Source: Isoetes taiwanensis (lineage: Eukaryota; Streptophyta; Lycopodiopsida; Isoetales; Isoetaceae). From it: 64,000 nt of DNA. Made by a program: the position numbers and the translations under genes. The notes beneath the pieces are model-generated. The model was given only the letters and a program-made list of their open reading frames with translations, ran no database searches and was not told the DNA's origin. Location of the stretch: contig JAJEKV010000003.1 in assembly GCA_021234155.1 (NCBI GenBank), forward strand, positions 27,819,166-27,883,165, given 5' to 3'. Below are positions 11,136-20,429 of the stretch, one piece after another. Position 1 is the first letter of the stretch. Each line of letters begins with the position of its first letter.

Positions 11136-11377
11136 TTTTCGAACTTGGCGGGGAGGCGGGCTTTCCCTTTTCAAGAGCGGGCTTTCCCACCATAACATGG
11201 CTTTTCGGTCGACCAACAATTTTGCAGCGGCAATCCAATGAGTTCGTTTCCCTTTGAAATGATGTCTTAGAAGCCACATATATTTCCGGTGTGATGGGCA
11301 TTCAACAACACGCTTAGACCATTCTCGAAACCAGTTGCCGACGAACTTTCAAAGATAAAGCTCAAGCGGGGACCGGT

Positions 11378-12038
11378 GAAGATAGGTCTCATGAAGATCC
11401 GTGGAAAACCTATGTATGTTATGCGCAAAAAAATTTGTGCGTGGATGCGAGCTTTCTTTAATTTGCAAACTTCGCAAGATTAATCTCTTTCAATGTGTTG
11501 GCCCAGATGTAGGCGCTAGATTTAACCCTAATGCAGGTTCCATACATTTCTATCTTCATCTTGGATTCCTGTAAGCAGAATGCATGTATGAAAAGCATTT
11601 GTGTTTGCACAAGTAATCAACAGATTGTTTGTTCATTGGCATTTGCTGGTCCTCCTTTAAATCATTCATGGCCCTGTTTTTTTGTACCACAAAAATGATA
11701 ATGAGCTGAAGATAGGTCTGTGAAGATCTGTGCAAAAGCTATGTATGTTATGCAGGAAAAAATTTGTACCTTTGGATGCAGAGCTTTCTTTAATTTGCAA
11801 ACTTCTGCAAGATTAATCTCTTTCAATGGGCTGGTCCACATGTAGGTGCTACATTTAACCCTAATGCAGGTTCCATACATTTCTATCTTCTTCTTGGATT
11901 CCTGTAAGCAGAGGTCGATGTATGAAAAGCATTTGTGTTTGCACAAGTAATCAACAGGTTGTTGGTTCATTGGCATTTGCTGGTCCTCCTTTACATCATT
12001 CATGGCCCTATTTTTTTGTACCACAAAGATGATAATGA
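11378..12038. repeat. Tandem duplication, two units of about 330 bp
   Basis: Unit one (about 11378-11704) and unit two (about 11708-12038) align along their whole length in direct orientation. Unit one lacks dinucleotides at several sites where unit two has TGCAG or CTGCA. A 120-codon minus-strand frame spans unit two (11662-12024), but the small indels break it in unit one and no domain is recognised, so it is not called as a gene. Confidence 0.9.
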
Positions 12039-12239
12039 AAGCACGTTCATAGCTGTATATTAGCTAGACTTGCTGCTAACATTCTTTTGTGTCCTGGCCT
12101 TGCCTGTTGTCTTCATACCTAGCACACAAGCTGCATCCAATGGGTATTACTTATTGCATTATTAAATTTATTTGATTGCTAAATGGAAGAAGACATCTGG
12201 AAGAAGACATCTATAAATTTTGAGTTGGTGGCACGATCT

Positions 12240-12345
12240 ATTCATTAGCTCGGCTCAAGATGTAGGTTATTTTCTTTTTTCTTGGTGGCCATGCCTAGGT
12301 TCAAATCCTAGGGGGCACTTTCAAAGCTATTTGTTTTAATAAACT
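12240..12345 (+). repeat. Possible tRNA-derived SINE relic
   Basis: CCTAGGTTCAAATCCTAGG at about 12297-12315 is a perfect T-arm with box B. TTAGCTCGGCTCAAG about 50 bases upstream resembles box A. The distance and partial fit suggest a tRNA-derived SINE head, not a functional tRNA. Confidence 0.35.
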
Positions 12346-12639
12346 ATACGTCCACTCATTATTCTTAATGTATATTCTAACGAGAATCTAGTGTTCTAGT
12401 GTTCCTTGGGCTATAAGCATGGTATGGTGCATGTTTTGTGGTTCTAGTAGATTCTCCCAGCTCCAATGACAAGGATGATATTTTATCTTGTCTTGGTCTA
12501 CATTGACGGTTGGATCCATATTACTCAATATGGCAACATCAATTTGACAGGCTTTTCTTTTCTATCCTCATCACATTTATCCTTTTATCAATATAACACA
12601 TATAATAACACATATAAAATAATAACACACACATATAAT

Positions 12640-12800
12640 ATCATTACGATTTTTTTTTTAGTTCGTTCGTCAATTCTTAAGGCCCCGAAGGGGCCAAATT
12701 TTTTTTTGGTTAACACACAAACCATTACATCCAACACTTTAAAATTAAATCCCCCTTGAAACCCCCTTTGGTTTGGGTGCATATTCACACGGGGGGTGAC
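12640..12800 (-). repeat. Dispersed repeat with GC hairpin, minus copy
   Basis: Read on the minus strand, this runs from ATATGCACCCAAACCAAAGG through GTAATGGTTTGTGT to an A-run, AATTT and the hairpin GGCCCCTTCGGGGCC (12681-12695). The same order of parts is present on the plus strand at about 39765-39947. A shorter copy of the first part is at 9471. The class is uncertain. Confidence 0.75.
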
Positions 12801-12865
12801 GTAGGGCAGCGAGAGCTCCTAAAATTATATTTCACATGTACAAAATCAACACCATGTAGTATATT

Positions 12866-12873
12866 ATCACAAA
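12866..12873. repeat. Left 8-bp target site duplication of the hAT element
   Basis: ATCACAAA directly precedes CAGTGT at 12874 and is repeated exactly at 14597-14604 after the other end. Eight-base duplications are typical of hAT transposition. Confidence 0.85.
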
Positions 12874-14596
12874 CAGTGTAGGTTAAGTACGCGTACGGTA
12901 CCTTTGAAGTACCTAACGTACCGATCTGGGACGTACAATACGTACGGTGCAAGAAGATGCACGTTTTAATTCTTTTTTTAAGTTGAATTCCGTACGCGTA
13001 CGTAATATATTAGAACGTACAGTACCGTACCTTACGTATGGTACGTACGTTAAAATAATACGAGTTAAAATAAAAAAAACTTCATAGGACCCCTTTTTTT
13101 TATCTTAGTTTGTTTTCCGAACCCTAAAGCTGCCTCGAACTTCTTTTCTAAACCCTAAAGCTCCTGCCTGATGCGTGCGCCTTCGGCAATGCAGCGGCCA
13201 TGATCTCCAGAAGCAGCGATAGAGGAAGGGATATGTTGATTGACGACCATATTCATTAGCCATCTGCCATATATATCTGATAAAGATAGAGAGGAGAAGT
13301 AGTCGTCATGCGGCAGGGCATTTCTGCAGATTCGACCCAATGATTATCTGGTGGTGGATGGTAAGTTTGCTTCAGCTAATCTAACTTCAGAGACGAATTA
13401 TTTCATATTTGCGCTTTGATATCTTTGCAAAGATTTAGGTCTCTGAATGTTCACATTTTGGCGATCCGCGGAGCAATCGGCTAATGGTTAGAAATAAATG
13501 TAGCAAGGATCATTGTTGAGCGCCAGAGAGCAAAGCATCATCATCGACCTATCAATATTCGATGATATCAGATCGATTTTTTCTGTTCTATCCCACCTAT
13601 ATATGCCATTCTTCATCATAACGTAAGGTAAATTCATTTTCGTGATGCTTATTTTTTTTATGCAGGTAGTTTGCTTATGCTGATGCATTAACTTGTTCTT
13701 TTTTTTATCACATGTTTATTTTCCCATTGACAGTCAATATAAAGAAGGAATGATCGAATGGGGCAAGAAAGGTAAATAATGGAGGTCTTTTTCTTAAGTC
13801 TTTTTATCTGCTGAATAGATGTATCAGGCTGAAAAGTTTGGAGCACTAGAATCCTCATGTATTCTGCATTAGATTTGGCAGCAAGTCTGCTTTAAGAAAA
13901 TGTTGCCCAATAACATTTCAATGTTGCAAGTTGATGAAAATATTGAATGCTGTTATTGGGGACCTTTTCCAATGCTCCTTCGGGTAGAATGCTCCTTCGT
14001 TAAAGATAGAATTTATAAGTAAATGAAGCTACACTTTCTTTTTGTCATGGGCTGCTGTAAAGTTGTTGTATCTCTTTTAGGGCAATGTTATCTTTCTCTT
14101 GTAAAGCTCACACACTCTTCAGACTGAACCGCAATCACATCATGCAAATGGCAGTTTGTCTCAATGTGATAAAGTTGGATAGAACTAGGTCTGTTGCACA
14201 ACTCTGATACATTATTTATCTAGCTGCTGTAAAACAACAGGGTTGAATATTATATTATGCAATATGATAAGATTAAAAGGTATATGGAACTCTGAATTGT
14301 ATTTCAGACTTAAGTTTTATATTACAAGTGTCGAATAACGCAGTAGTTATACTGTAAAACAACATACATAAAATATTAAATAATGTCAATTAAATGACAA
14401 ATCCTTACAACTTCAAGGTACTTTATATAAAATACGTACCGTACGTATTTTAAGTACGTTACAGGTACTGTACCTTCAACATTTTCTCAAAAAAATAAAA
14501 ATTCGGTACGTTACCTTTAGCCCCAGATCGTTACATCGTACAGTACGTAAAATACGTACCATACAAGTACGGTACGTCCAGTACGTGACAACACTG
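12874..14596. mobile_element. Non-autonomous hAT-superfamily transposon
   Basis: The 1723-bp element begins CAGTGT(A)G and ends with the inverted C(A)ACACTG, and is flanked by the perfect 8-bp duplication ATCACAAA. Both subterminal zones are packed with the self-complementary tetramer GTAC: 14 copies at 12887-13048 and 13 at 14418-14584, counted by eye, in CGTACG and ACGTAC contexts. Subterminal repeats of this sort bind transposase in other hAT elements. The 1.3-kb interior has no hAT transposase or BED finger, so it must be mobilised in trans. Two AACCCTAAAG stretches sit near 13123 and 13152, and small frames inside are unrecognised. Confidence 0.85.
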
Positions 14597-14604
14597 ATCA
14601 CAAA
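14597..14604. repeat. Right 8-bp target site duplication of the hAT element
   Basis: ATCACAAA follows CACTG and matches the copy at 12866-12873 exactly. Confidence 0.85.
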
Positions 14605-15054
14605 TCTTATAGTATTTTGCAAAACTTGTTATACAGTATAGCAAATTTTGTACATGCGTACCCCACAAATGAGGAACACAAAACACAAAAAGAAGGAACG
14701 CTCAAGAGGAAGGCCGATGATGAGAAACAAGAACTCATTGAATATATAAGCTGAAAAAAGGTCTCATAGGGAAAAAATAGACATTCCAAAAAAGGTCCGT
14801 CTTCCCAAGAATGATGGTTCTATGTTGGCATAGAACCATTGTATCATATATGCCAGGGCATGACCCTTGACAGAGTAGAAACCGATCTTTCAAGGGCTTT
14901 TGAGTATGGTATGATTTATGCTGCACTTTGAAGCGTGAGAAACCTTGAAGGTTTGATGCTCCTAGGTTTTGATCCATCAAAATTAAGGTGCATCCAAAAG
15001 TTGTATCATTCTATCAGAAATTGTATCATTCTATCTGCTGAAAGTTGTATTCAT
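14605..15054. other. Intergenic with a dispersed repeat fragment
   Basis: The block at about 14625-14680 (containing TACCCCACAAA) is also found at about 39640-39690. The rest has no recognised coding content. TTGTATCATTCTATC is doubled near 15000-15035. Confidence 0.55.
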
Positions 15055-15059
15055 CATAT
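15055..15059. repeat. Left 5-bp target site duplication of chromovirus 1
   Basis: CATAT precedes the 5' LTR and is repeated at 21504-21508 after the 3' LTR, as expected for LTR-retrotransposon integration. Confidence 0.9.
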
Positions 15060-15572
15060 TGTGACGACCATACGGATATTCGTATCATACGAACATTATA
15101 CTCCTATGTACAAAAGATGGTCGTCACACGGATGCAAAAGGGTAGTTGCACAAGACAAGATTTGAACTCGCAACCTTCCAGTTGCGAGTCACACACCCTT
15201 ACCAAGTGCGCTACCAATATTTGTTGAAGACATTCCTTCACGTCTTCCTCATATGTGGGACTATCTCCAGAAGGTATGTTCTAGAACCTAAATGCATGCG
15301 CGACACTTGGCGCGATCTCATCCATTGGAGTGGCACGATCCTGACCGTTGGTCTAGATATATAAGGAGGCACCTCCTTCTTGTCAAACCATTCCGGTTCA
15401 ACGCCAGTTTTGAGCCTTCTAGGCATCTGTCTCATATTCCTGCTTGCCTTCGGGCTATTGTATTCTTGATTCCTGTTCATATATCAGATTCTTTGCCGAT
15501 CTTGGCATATTTCTTCCGTATTTCTTGCATATTTTCCACGTATTTTCCTTGTTTTCGAGTAGGTTCATGACA
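15060..15572 (+). repeat. 5' LTR of chromovirus 1
   Basis: This is a 513-bp LTR starting TGTGACGACC and ending TTCATGACA. Its first 12 bases are repeated inverted at 15117-15128, forming a terminal hairpin of about 69 bases conserved in all three LTRs of the family here. It holds a tRNA-like stretch on the minus strand (15145-15216). TATATAAGGAGG at about 15357-15368 is a likely TATA box for the element transcript. Confidence 0.93.
15145..15216 (-). other. tRNA-like sequence inside the LTR
   Basis: On the minus strand TAGCGCACTTGGTAAGG fits box A and GAGTTCAAATC fits box B, at tRNA-like spacing, with a GGTTGCGAG-containing variable and T-arm region. The same stretch is in the 3' LTR at about 21071-21142. 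It is missing from the third family LTR (36237-36655), where about 85 bases are absent at this place. It could be a captured SINE head or a degenerate tRNA. No acceptor stem closes convincingly. Confidence 0.55.
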
Positions 15573-15648
15573 GTTTGAACGGAATCCCTTACCGGTTCTT
15601 GTCCTGATCCTAAGCATTTTTTTGCTCATATTTGGTGATTTTATATCT

Positions 15649-16519
15649 ATGGAGGAGGTTCCGACTTTATTACAACAGGTCCAGCAGCTTGTTCAAGTAT
15701 GCCAGCAGTTGCAGTTTGGACAATAAAGAGCTTAAGGAACGTATTGCTTCACATGAATCTGCTTCTAGCTCGGGATTGAGGCTATCAGAGCCTAAGATCA
15801 GCCTGCCAGAGAAGTTTGACGGCACTCGGTCCAAGCTCCGCGGTTTTTTGAATCAGACCAGGCTTGTGATTCAGCTCCATCCTCATAGATATCATACAGC
15901 TCAAGAACAAGTGGGGCTGATTGGTTCTCTTCTCACAGGGCCAGCTCTAAGTTGGTTTGCTCCTTTATTGGAGAAAGGAGCCCCATAATTGCAAGATTTT
16001 CTTTGCTTTCTTCGCGAGAACTCGAAGCATGCTTTGAGACACCGATCGTCAACAAGACGTGATCCACAAAACTTTGCAACTTAAGGCAAGGCTCTGCCCG
16101 GCCAAAGATATATGCATCAGAATTTCGTCAAATTGCGGTAGATCTTGCCAGGATGATATTACGCCGTGATTGTTTAGAAGGGGTTACGAGAGGATGTCAA
16201 AGATATGTTGTTGTCTATGGAGGATCCCCAGAGTTTGGAAGAAGCCATCAGATTTGCAGTTCGATGTGATAATCGGCTCTTCGAACGTAGGCAAGAGAGA
16301 CGTAGTCAGGTCTTTCCAATTACACAAGCGCCTATAGCTACGCCTTCCCCGGCCTTATCTGTAGAATCTAGCAGATCTGGACCTGAGCCTATGCAGATTG
16401 ATCGGGCAGTTCGAGGACCCTTATCTGCCGCCGAGAAGCAGCGTCGGAGAGAGGCTAATCTTTGCCTCTACTGTGGAGGAGCTGGCCATATCGCCGTGGA
16501 TGCCCCCGAAGCGCCCTAA
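15649..16519 (+). pseudogene. gag of chromovirus 1 (broken)
   Basis: The frame starts at the ATG at 15649 and is followed in pieces over two further frames. Recognisable capsid text includes LSEPKISLPEKFDGT and GSLLTGPALSWFAPLL (ending at a stop near 15988). A nucleocapsid-like segment follows with a zinc-knuckle start, CLYCGGAGH (16464-16490), whose last cysteine is lost. An early stop near 15726 and frameshifts around 15988-16205 destroy it. Gag would package the element RNA. The order gag-pol and the knuckle support the call. Confidence 0.8.
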
Positions 16520-16567
16520 ATCGGTCGAAAAAACAGGGGCGGTCCGAGTAGTAGGAGTCTCTCATCG

Positions 16568-16996
16568 GTGGCCGCTTTTCTCGAGCTCCTTCCACATTTC
16601 GACATGTTTATTCCATCGGATAAGGTCGACAAGGCATTCTTCATCCCTATATCATTGAAATCAGAAGTTGGAGAATTGCAAGTGTTGGCGCAACTTGATT
16701 GTGGTGCAAATGCTTGCTTTATGGATAGTGCGTTTGCCAGTAAGCACGCCATCCCTAGAAGCAAGTTTGAGCATCCTGCTTCTGTTGAAGTGATTGATGG
16801 ACGGAGATCTCCTCGGGTGCGATCCGCGAGAATGTCCGCGCCTCTTGTGTTTTGTTCGAGGGAGTTTCTTGTCGTTATTTCCTTCAATCTCATTGCTAGC
16901 CCTCATGCGCCAATAGTCTTGGGTGCCGCCTCGCTCGAGCTACATAACCCCTTGATTGATTGGCGTACTAGATCATTTCGATTTCTTTGGTTCTAG
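16568..16996 (+). pseudogene. Aspartic protease region of chromovirus 1
   Basis: A 142-codon frame contains LDCGANACFMDSAFA, the retropepsin active-site block in the D-(S/T/C)-G-A form with the aspartate codon at 16697-16699. A plausible I-V-L-G-A-type strand (APIVLGAASLELHNP) lies near 16905-16950, as expected about 70 residues later. It would process the polyprotein. It is joined to the polymerase by a low-complexity stretch (16997-17438) that resembles a Pro/Ala-rich linker in broken frame. Confidence 0.8.
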
Positions 16997-17438
16997 CTCT
17001 AGTTCCAGTTCATCTGCGGATCAGGTCTCTACACCAACATCGACTTGATCCGTGCAAGATCGTGGGCCCCGACTCCGTCCCTTGCCATTTCCATATTCCG
17101 ATCCGCCTCTTGCCCTGCTCCGGTTCATGCCCTGATTCGATCATGTTCTTGATGATGTCCCGGCTCTAGCTCTAGTTCCTGCTCTTGCCCCAGTTCGGCG
17201 CCCCCGCTCCTGCTCTTGTTCTTGCTCGGTCCGCATTTCTGCTCCAGTTCTTGATCCGGTTCTGTTCCGGTTGCTCCTGCTCATGTTCATGTTCTGCTCA
17301 TGCTTTTGTGGAGGTTTCTTCATGCCCTCGGCCATTATCTCTCGAAGATTTCTCTTGCGAGTTTGATAAATCTAGAAGGCAAGATCCAAGTTCGGTGTTT
17401 GCAATCCGAGGTTCATCCATCGGCTAGCTTCGGCATCG

Positions 17439-18254
17439 GTGAAGTCTGCTCCAATGCTCCCAGATAAATATGGCGACTTCTCTGATGTTTTTGACAAAGT
17501 CAAGGCCAGCAAACTCCCAGAGCATCGTCCATATGATTGTCCTATTGATTTGCAGCCGGGGACCACGCCGCCATATGGTCCGATATATGGTCTATCTCTC
17601 GCTGAGTTGAAGGTTTTGCGGGATTATATTGAAGAGAATTTAGCCACCGGGCTTCATTCGACATTCTCGGTCCCTTTGGGCGCCTATCTTTTTTCGTCAA
17701 AAAAAGGATGGTTATTTGCGTACCGGGTCGTTGATTATCGTGGCCTCAATAAAATCACAGTGTCAAATCGGTATTCGCTTCCTCTGATCCCAGAGTTGTT
17801 GGAACGACTCCAAGGTGCACACTATTTTACGAAGATTGATCTTCGGGGTGCCTATAATCTTATTCGGATCCGGGAGGGTGATGAGTGGAAAATAGCCTTT
17901 CGTACTCGGTATGGCCATTTTGAGTACACAGTTATGCCGTTTGGACTTACCAATGCTCCGGCAGTATTCCAGCATATGGCCAATGATGTTTTTCGAGAGT
18001 TTTTAGACACTTTTGTTATCATCTATTTGGATGATATCCTTATTTATTCTAAGACTCTCGAAGAACATGAAAGACATGTTCGACATGTCCTTCAAAAGCT
18101 TCGTGAGCATGGATTATATGCCAAACTTGAGAAGTGCCAGTTCGAACAGGATAATGTGGAGTTCCTTGGCTATCGCATCACACCACATGGAGTCTCTATG
18201 GATCCTGAAAAGATCAGCACTGTTCTGGAGTGGCAAACACCTTCATCCGTTTGA
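17439..18254 (+). pseudogene. Reverse transcriptase of chromovirus 1
   Basis: The 271-codon frame covers most of the polymerase domain: KGWLFAYRVVDYRGLNKI, KIDLRGAYNLIRIREGDEWK, FRTRYGHFEYTVMPFGLTN and the catalytic YLDD at 18024-18035. The frame ends at a TGA (18252-18254), but the same reading frame continues directly into the connection and RNase H regions. This is therefore a single nonsense change, consistent with C-to-T decay. The enzyme would copy element RNA into DNA in cytoplasmic particles. The TNAPAVFQ text is the form seen in Tcn1/sushi-like elements. Confidence 0.9.
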
Positions 18255-18830
18255 GATGTTCAGTGTTTTCTTGGGTTTGCCAATTTCTATCGGCGTTTCA
18301 TCCGGGATTATTCGGAGATTGCTCTTCCTTTGACACGCCTCACTGTCAAGGACGTGCCATTCGAATGGACTGTGGAAGCGGAATCTGCTTTTGTTACCCT
18401 GAAGCATGCTTTCACCACGGCGCCAGTTCTTGCTCATGCAGATCCTTTGTGCCCATATGTTGTTGAAGCAGATGCTTCTGATTTTGCGCTTGGTGGGATC
18501 CTGTCACAGGAGGGGGATGACCATGAGTTGCATCCAATCGCCTATCATTCACGAACGTTTCAGGCTGCTGAAATTAACTATCCCATTTATGACAAGGAGT
18601 TGTTGACAATAGTAGACGTTTTCTGGAGGGATCTCCTTATAAGGTCACAGTCTACACAGATCACCGAAATCTCGAATATTTTCAGTCTGCTCGAGTGCTC
18701 AACCGTCGCCAGGCCCGATGGCATACTCAAGTATTATCCCGGATTGATTTCGTGATCAAATACCGTCCTGGATCCCTCCAAGGAAAGCCTGATGCCTTGT
18801 CTCGACGCTTCTACCTTGAGCCCAAACTAG
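18255..18830 (+). pseudogene. RNase H region of chromovirus 1
   Basis: In frame with the polymerase, the text runs FLGFANFYRRFIRDYSEIA (the thumb/connection hallmark), then VVEADASDFALGGILSQ, HPIAYHSRTF and [12 protein letters not shown]. These are the Ty3 RNase H landmarks. After about 18625 a small deletion shifts the frame, but the end [10 protein letters not shown] is readable near 18784-18813. It would remove the RNA strand during reverse transcription. Confidence 0.85.
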
Positions 18831-18888
18831 GTGATCCTGCAATGATCAGCAATCACAGGTTATTTTAGGGCCTGATCGGTTCCAGTTT

Positions 18889-19765
18889 ATGGCTCTCACT
18901 TTGTTTGAGAGGCCTCATGATACAGCCTTGTTGGAGTCTGTTCGAGCATCTCTGCCCTCTGATCCATTGGCTCAAGATGTATTATCACACATTAGCGCTG
19001 CATCATCTTCTCAGCAGATGGGATCAGACTATGATCGTTTTGAGGTTCGAGATGGACTCCTGCTCCGTGATGGGCTTCTATATGTGCCAGATGGTGCTTC
19101 TAGGCTTCAGGTTCTTTAGGCTTGCCATGATTCACCTCTGGCCGGACACTTTGGAGTAGCCAAGACTCTTGAACTTATTAGTCGAGAGTATTGGTGGCCA
19201 GGTCTTCGTCGCTCTGTCGAAGCTTTTATTCGATCCTGTGACATCTGCTGTCGAGCCAAGGTTCCAAGGCATCTTCCTCATGGCCTGCTTCAGCCTTTAC
19301 CAGTTCTAGCTGGTCCTTGGAAGAGTATTTTAGTGGATTTTATTGTCGAGCTTCCATCCTCCCAGGGCCATGACGCCATCCTTGTTGTTGTTGACCGTTT
19401 TTCCAAGATGGCATATTTCATTCCTTGCAGCACTTCTATCTCTAGTGAAGTCACAGCGGTTCTCTTGCTTCGAGAGGTGGTTCGACTCCATGGCTTACCA
19501 GATAACATTGTCAGTGACCGCGGCCCTCAATTTGTTGCCAGTTTTTGGAAGCGTCTATTGCAACTCTTGCATGTGGAACGTTCGCTCTCTTCTGGACATC
19601 ATCCAGAGATCAATGGACAGGTGGAGCGCAATAATCAAACCCTTGAGCAGTATTTGCGATGCTTCATCAATTATCAGCAGGATGACTGGGTTGATTGGCT
19701 ACCACCGCGAATTTGCTTATAATAATTTCGTCCATGCCTCCACAGCCGGACTCGTTCTTTATTAA
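18889..19765 (+). pseudogene. Integrase of chromovirus 1
   Basis: The HHCC zinc-binding region is visible (ACHDSPLAGHFG to CDICCRAK, about 19120-19260). The core has all three D,D,E residues, in VDFIVELP, IVSDRGPQF and NGQVERNNQ. An in-frame TAG at about 19117-19119 interrupts it; the family copy at 33.8 kb has a glutamine codon there, so this is again a C-to-T nonsense change. After DDWVDWLP a short deletion breaks the frame. The enzyme would insert the cDNA into the genome. Confidence 0.88.
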
Positions 19766-20175
19766 TTTTGGCATGCATCCCCGGTGGTCTTTGATTGCTC
19801 CCGGATATGACTCGGTCAATCCAGTGTCGAAGACAGCTCGAAGCTCGCATGCTTCGGGATGATCTTCAAGACCGCTTCTCCGGGCCCAAGCATGTTATCG
19901 TCATCATGCGGATCGGCATCGTCGGGGACGCTCCTCATTTTGCGGTTGGTGATCTTGTTTGCCTCTTTGCGTCGGGATTTGCCGACAGCTTCGCCCTTGT
20001 AACAAGCTCGACTACGGCCGCTTTAGGTCCCTATCGGATCATTGAACGAGTTGGTGATCTTTGCTTTCCATCCGGAGCTTCCGCCATCGGTCCGGCTTCA
20101 CCCGGTGTTTCATGTGTCTTTGTTAGAACCCTATATGGCTTAATCCATTTCCGGATCGAAGTACCTCCACCTCCA

Positions 20176-20416
20176 CCACGGTCGAGATTGTTGATCATGA
20201 GGAGTTCGAGGTTCGAGAGATTCTGGACTCCAAGTTTCTTCGTCGACGATTGTATTACTTCGTCGATTGGGAAGGTTACTCGCCAAGTGACAGAACCTGG
20301 AGCCTACCGAGAATCTGACTAATGCACCTGACAAAATTGCGGAGTTTCACCGACGTTACCCGCATAAGCCAAGACTGAGTACTCCGGCCCCAGCTTCGAG
20401 GACTCGTCGCCATCGT
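20176..20416 (+). pseudogene. C-terminal chromodomain of chromovirus 1
   Basis: The text EVREILDSKFLRRRLYYFVD then WEGYSPSDRTW is a chromodomain, including the aromatic residues of the methyl-lysine cage (Y, W). It is followed by a basic tail rich in R and H. A one-base deletion after the DRTW codons shifts the frame, with a stop soon after. Such domains direct chromovirus integration to heterochromatin carrying histone methylation. The second family copy at about 36013-36215 preserves the same region with a different stop. Confidence 0.85.
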
Positions 20417-20429
20417 AGGAGGGGGGTGG
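20417..20429 (+). promoter_or_regulatory. Polypurine tract of chromovirus 1
   Basis: AGGAGGGGGGTGG lies immediately before the 3' LTR and is the expected plus-strand primer for cDNA synthesis. Confidence 0.85.
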
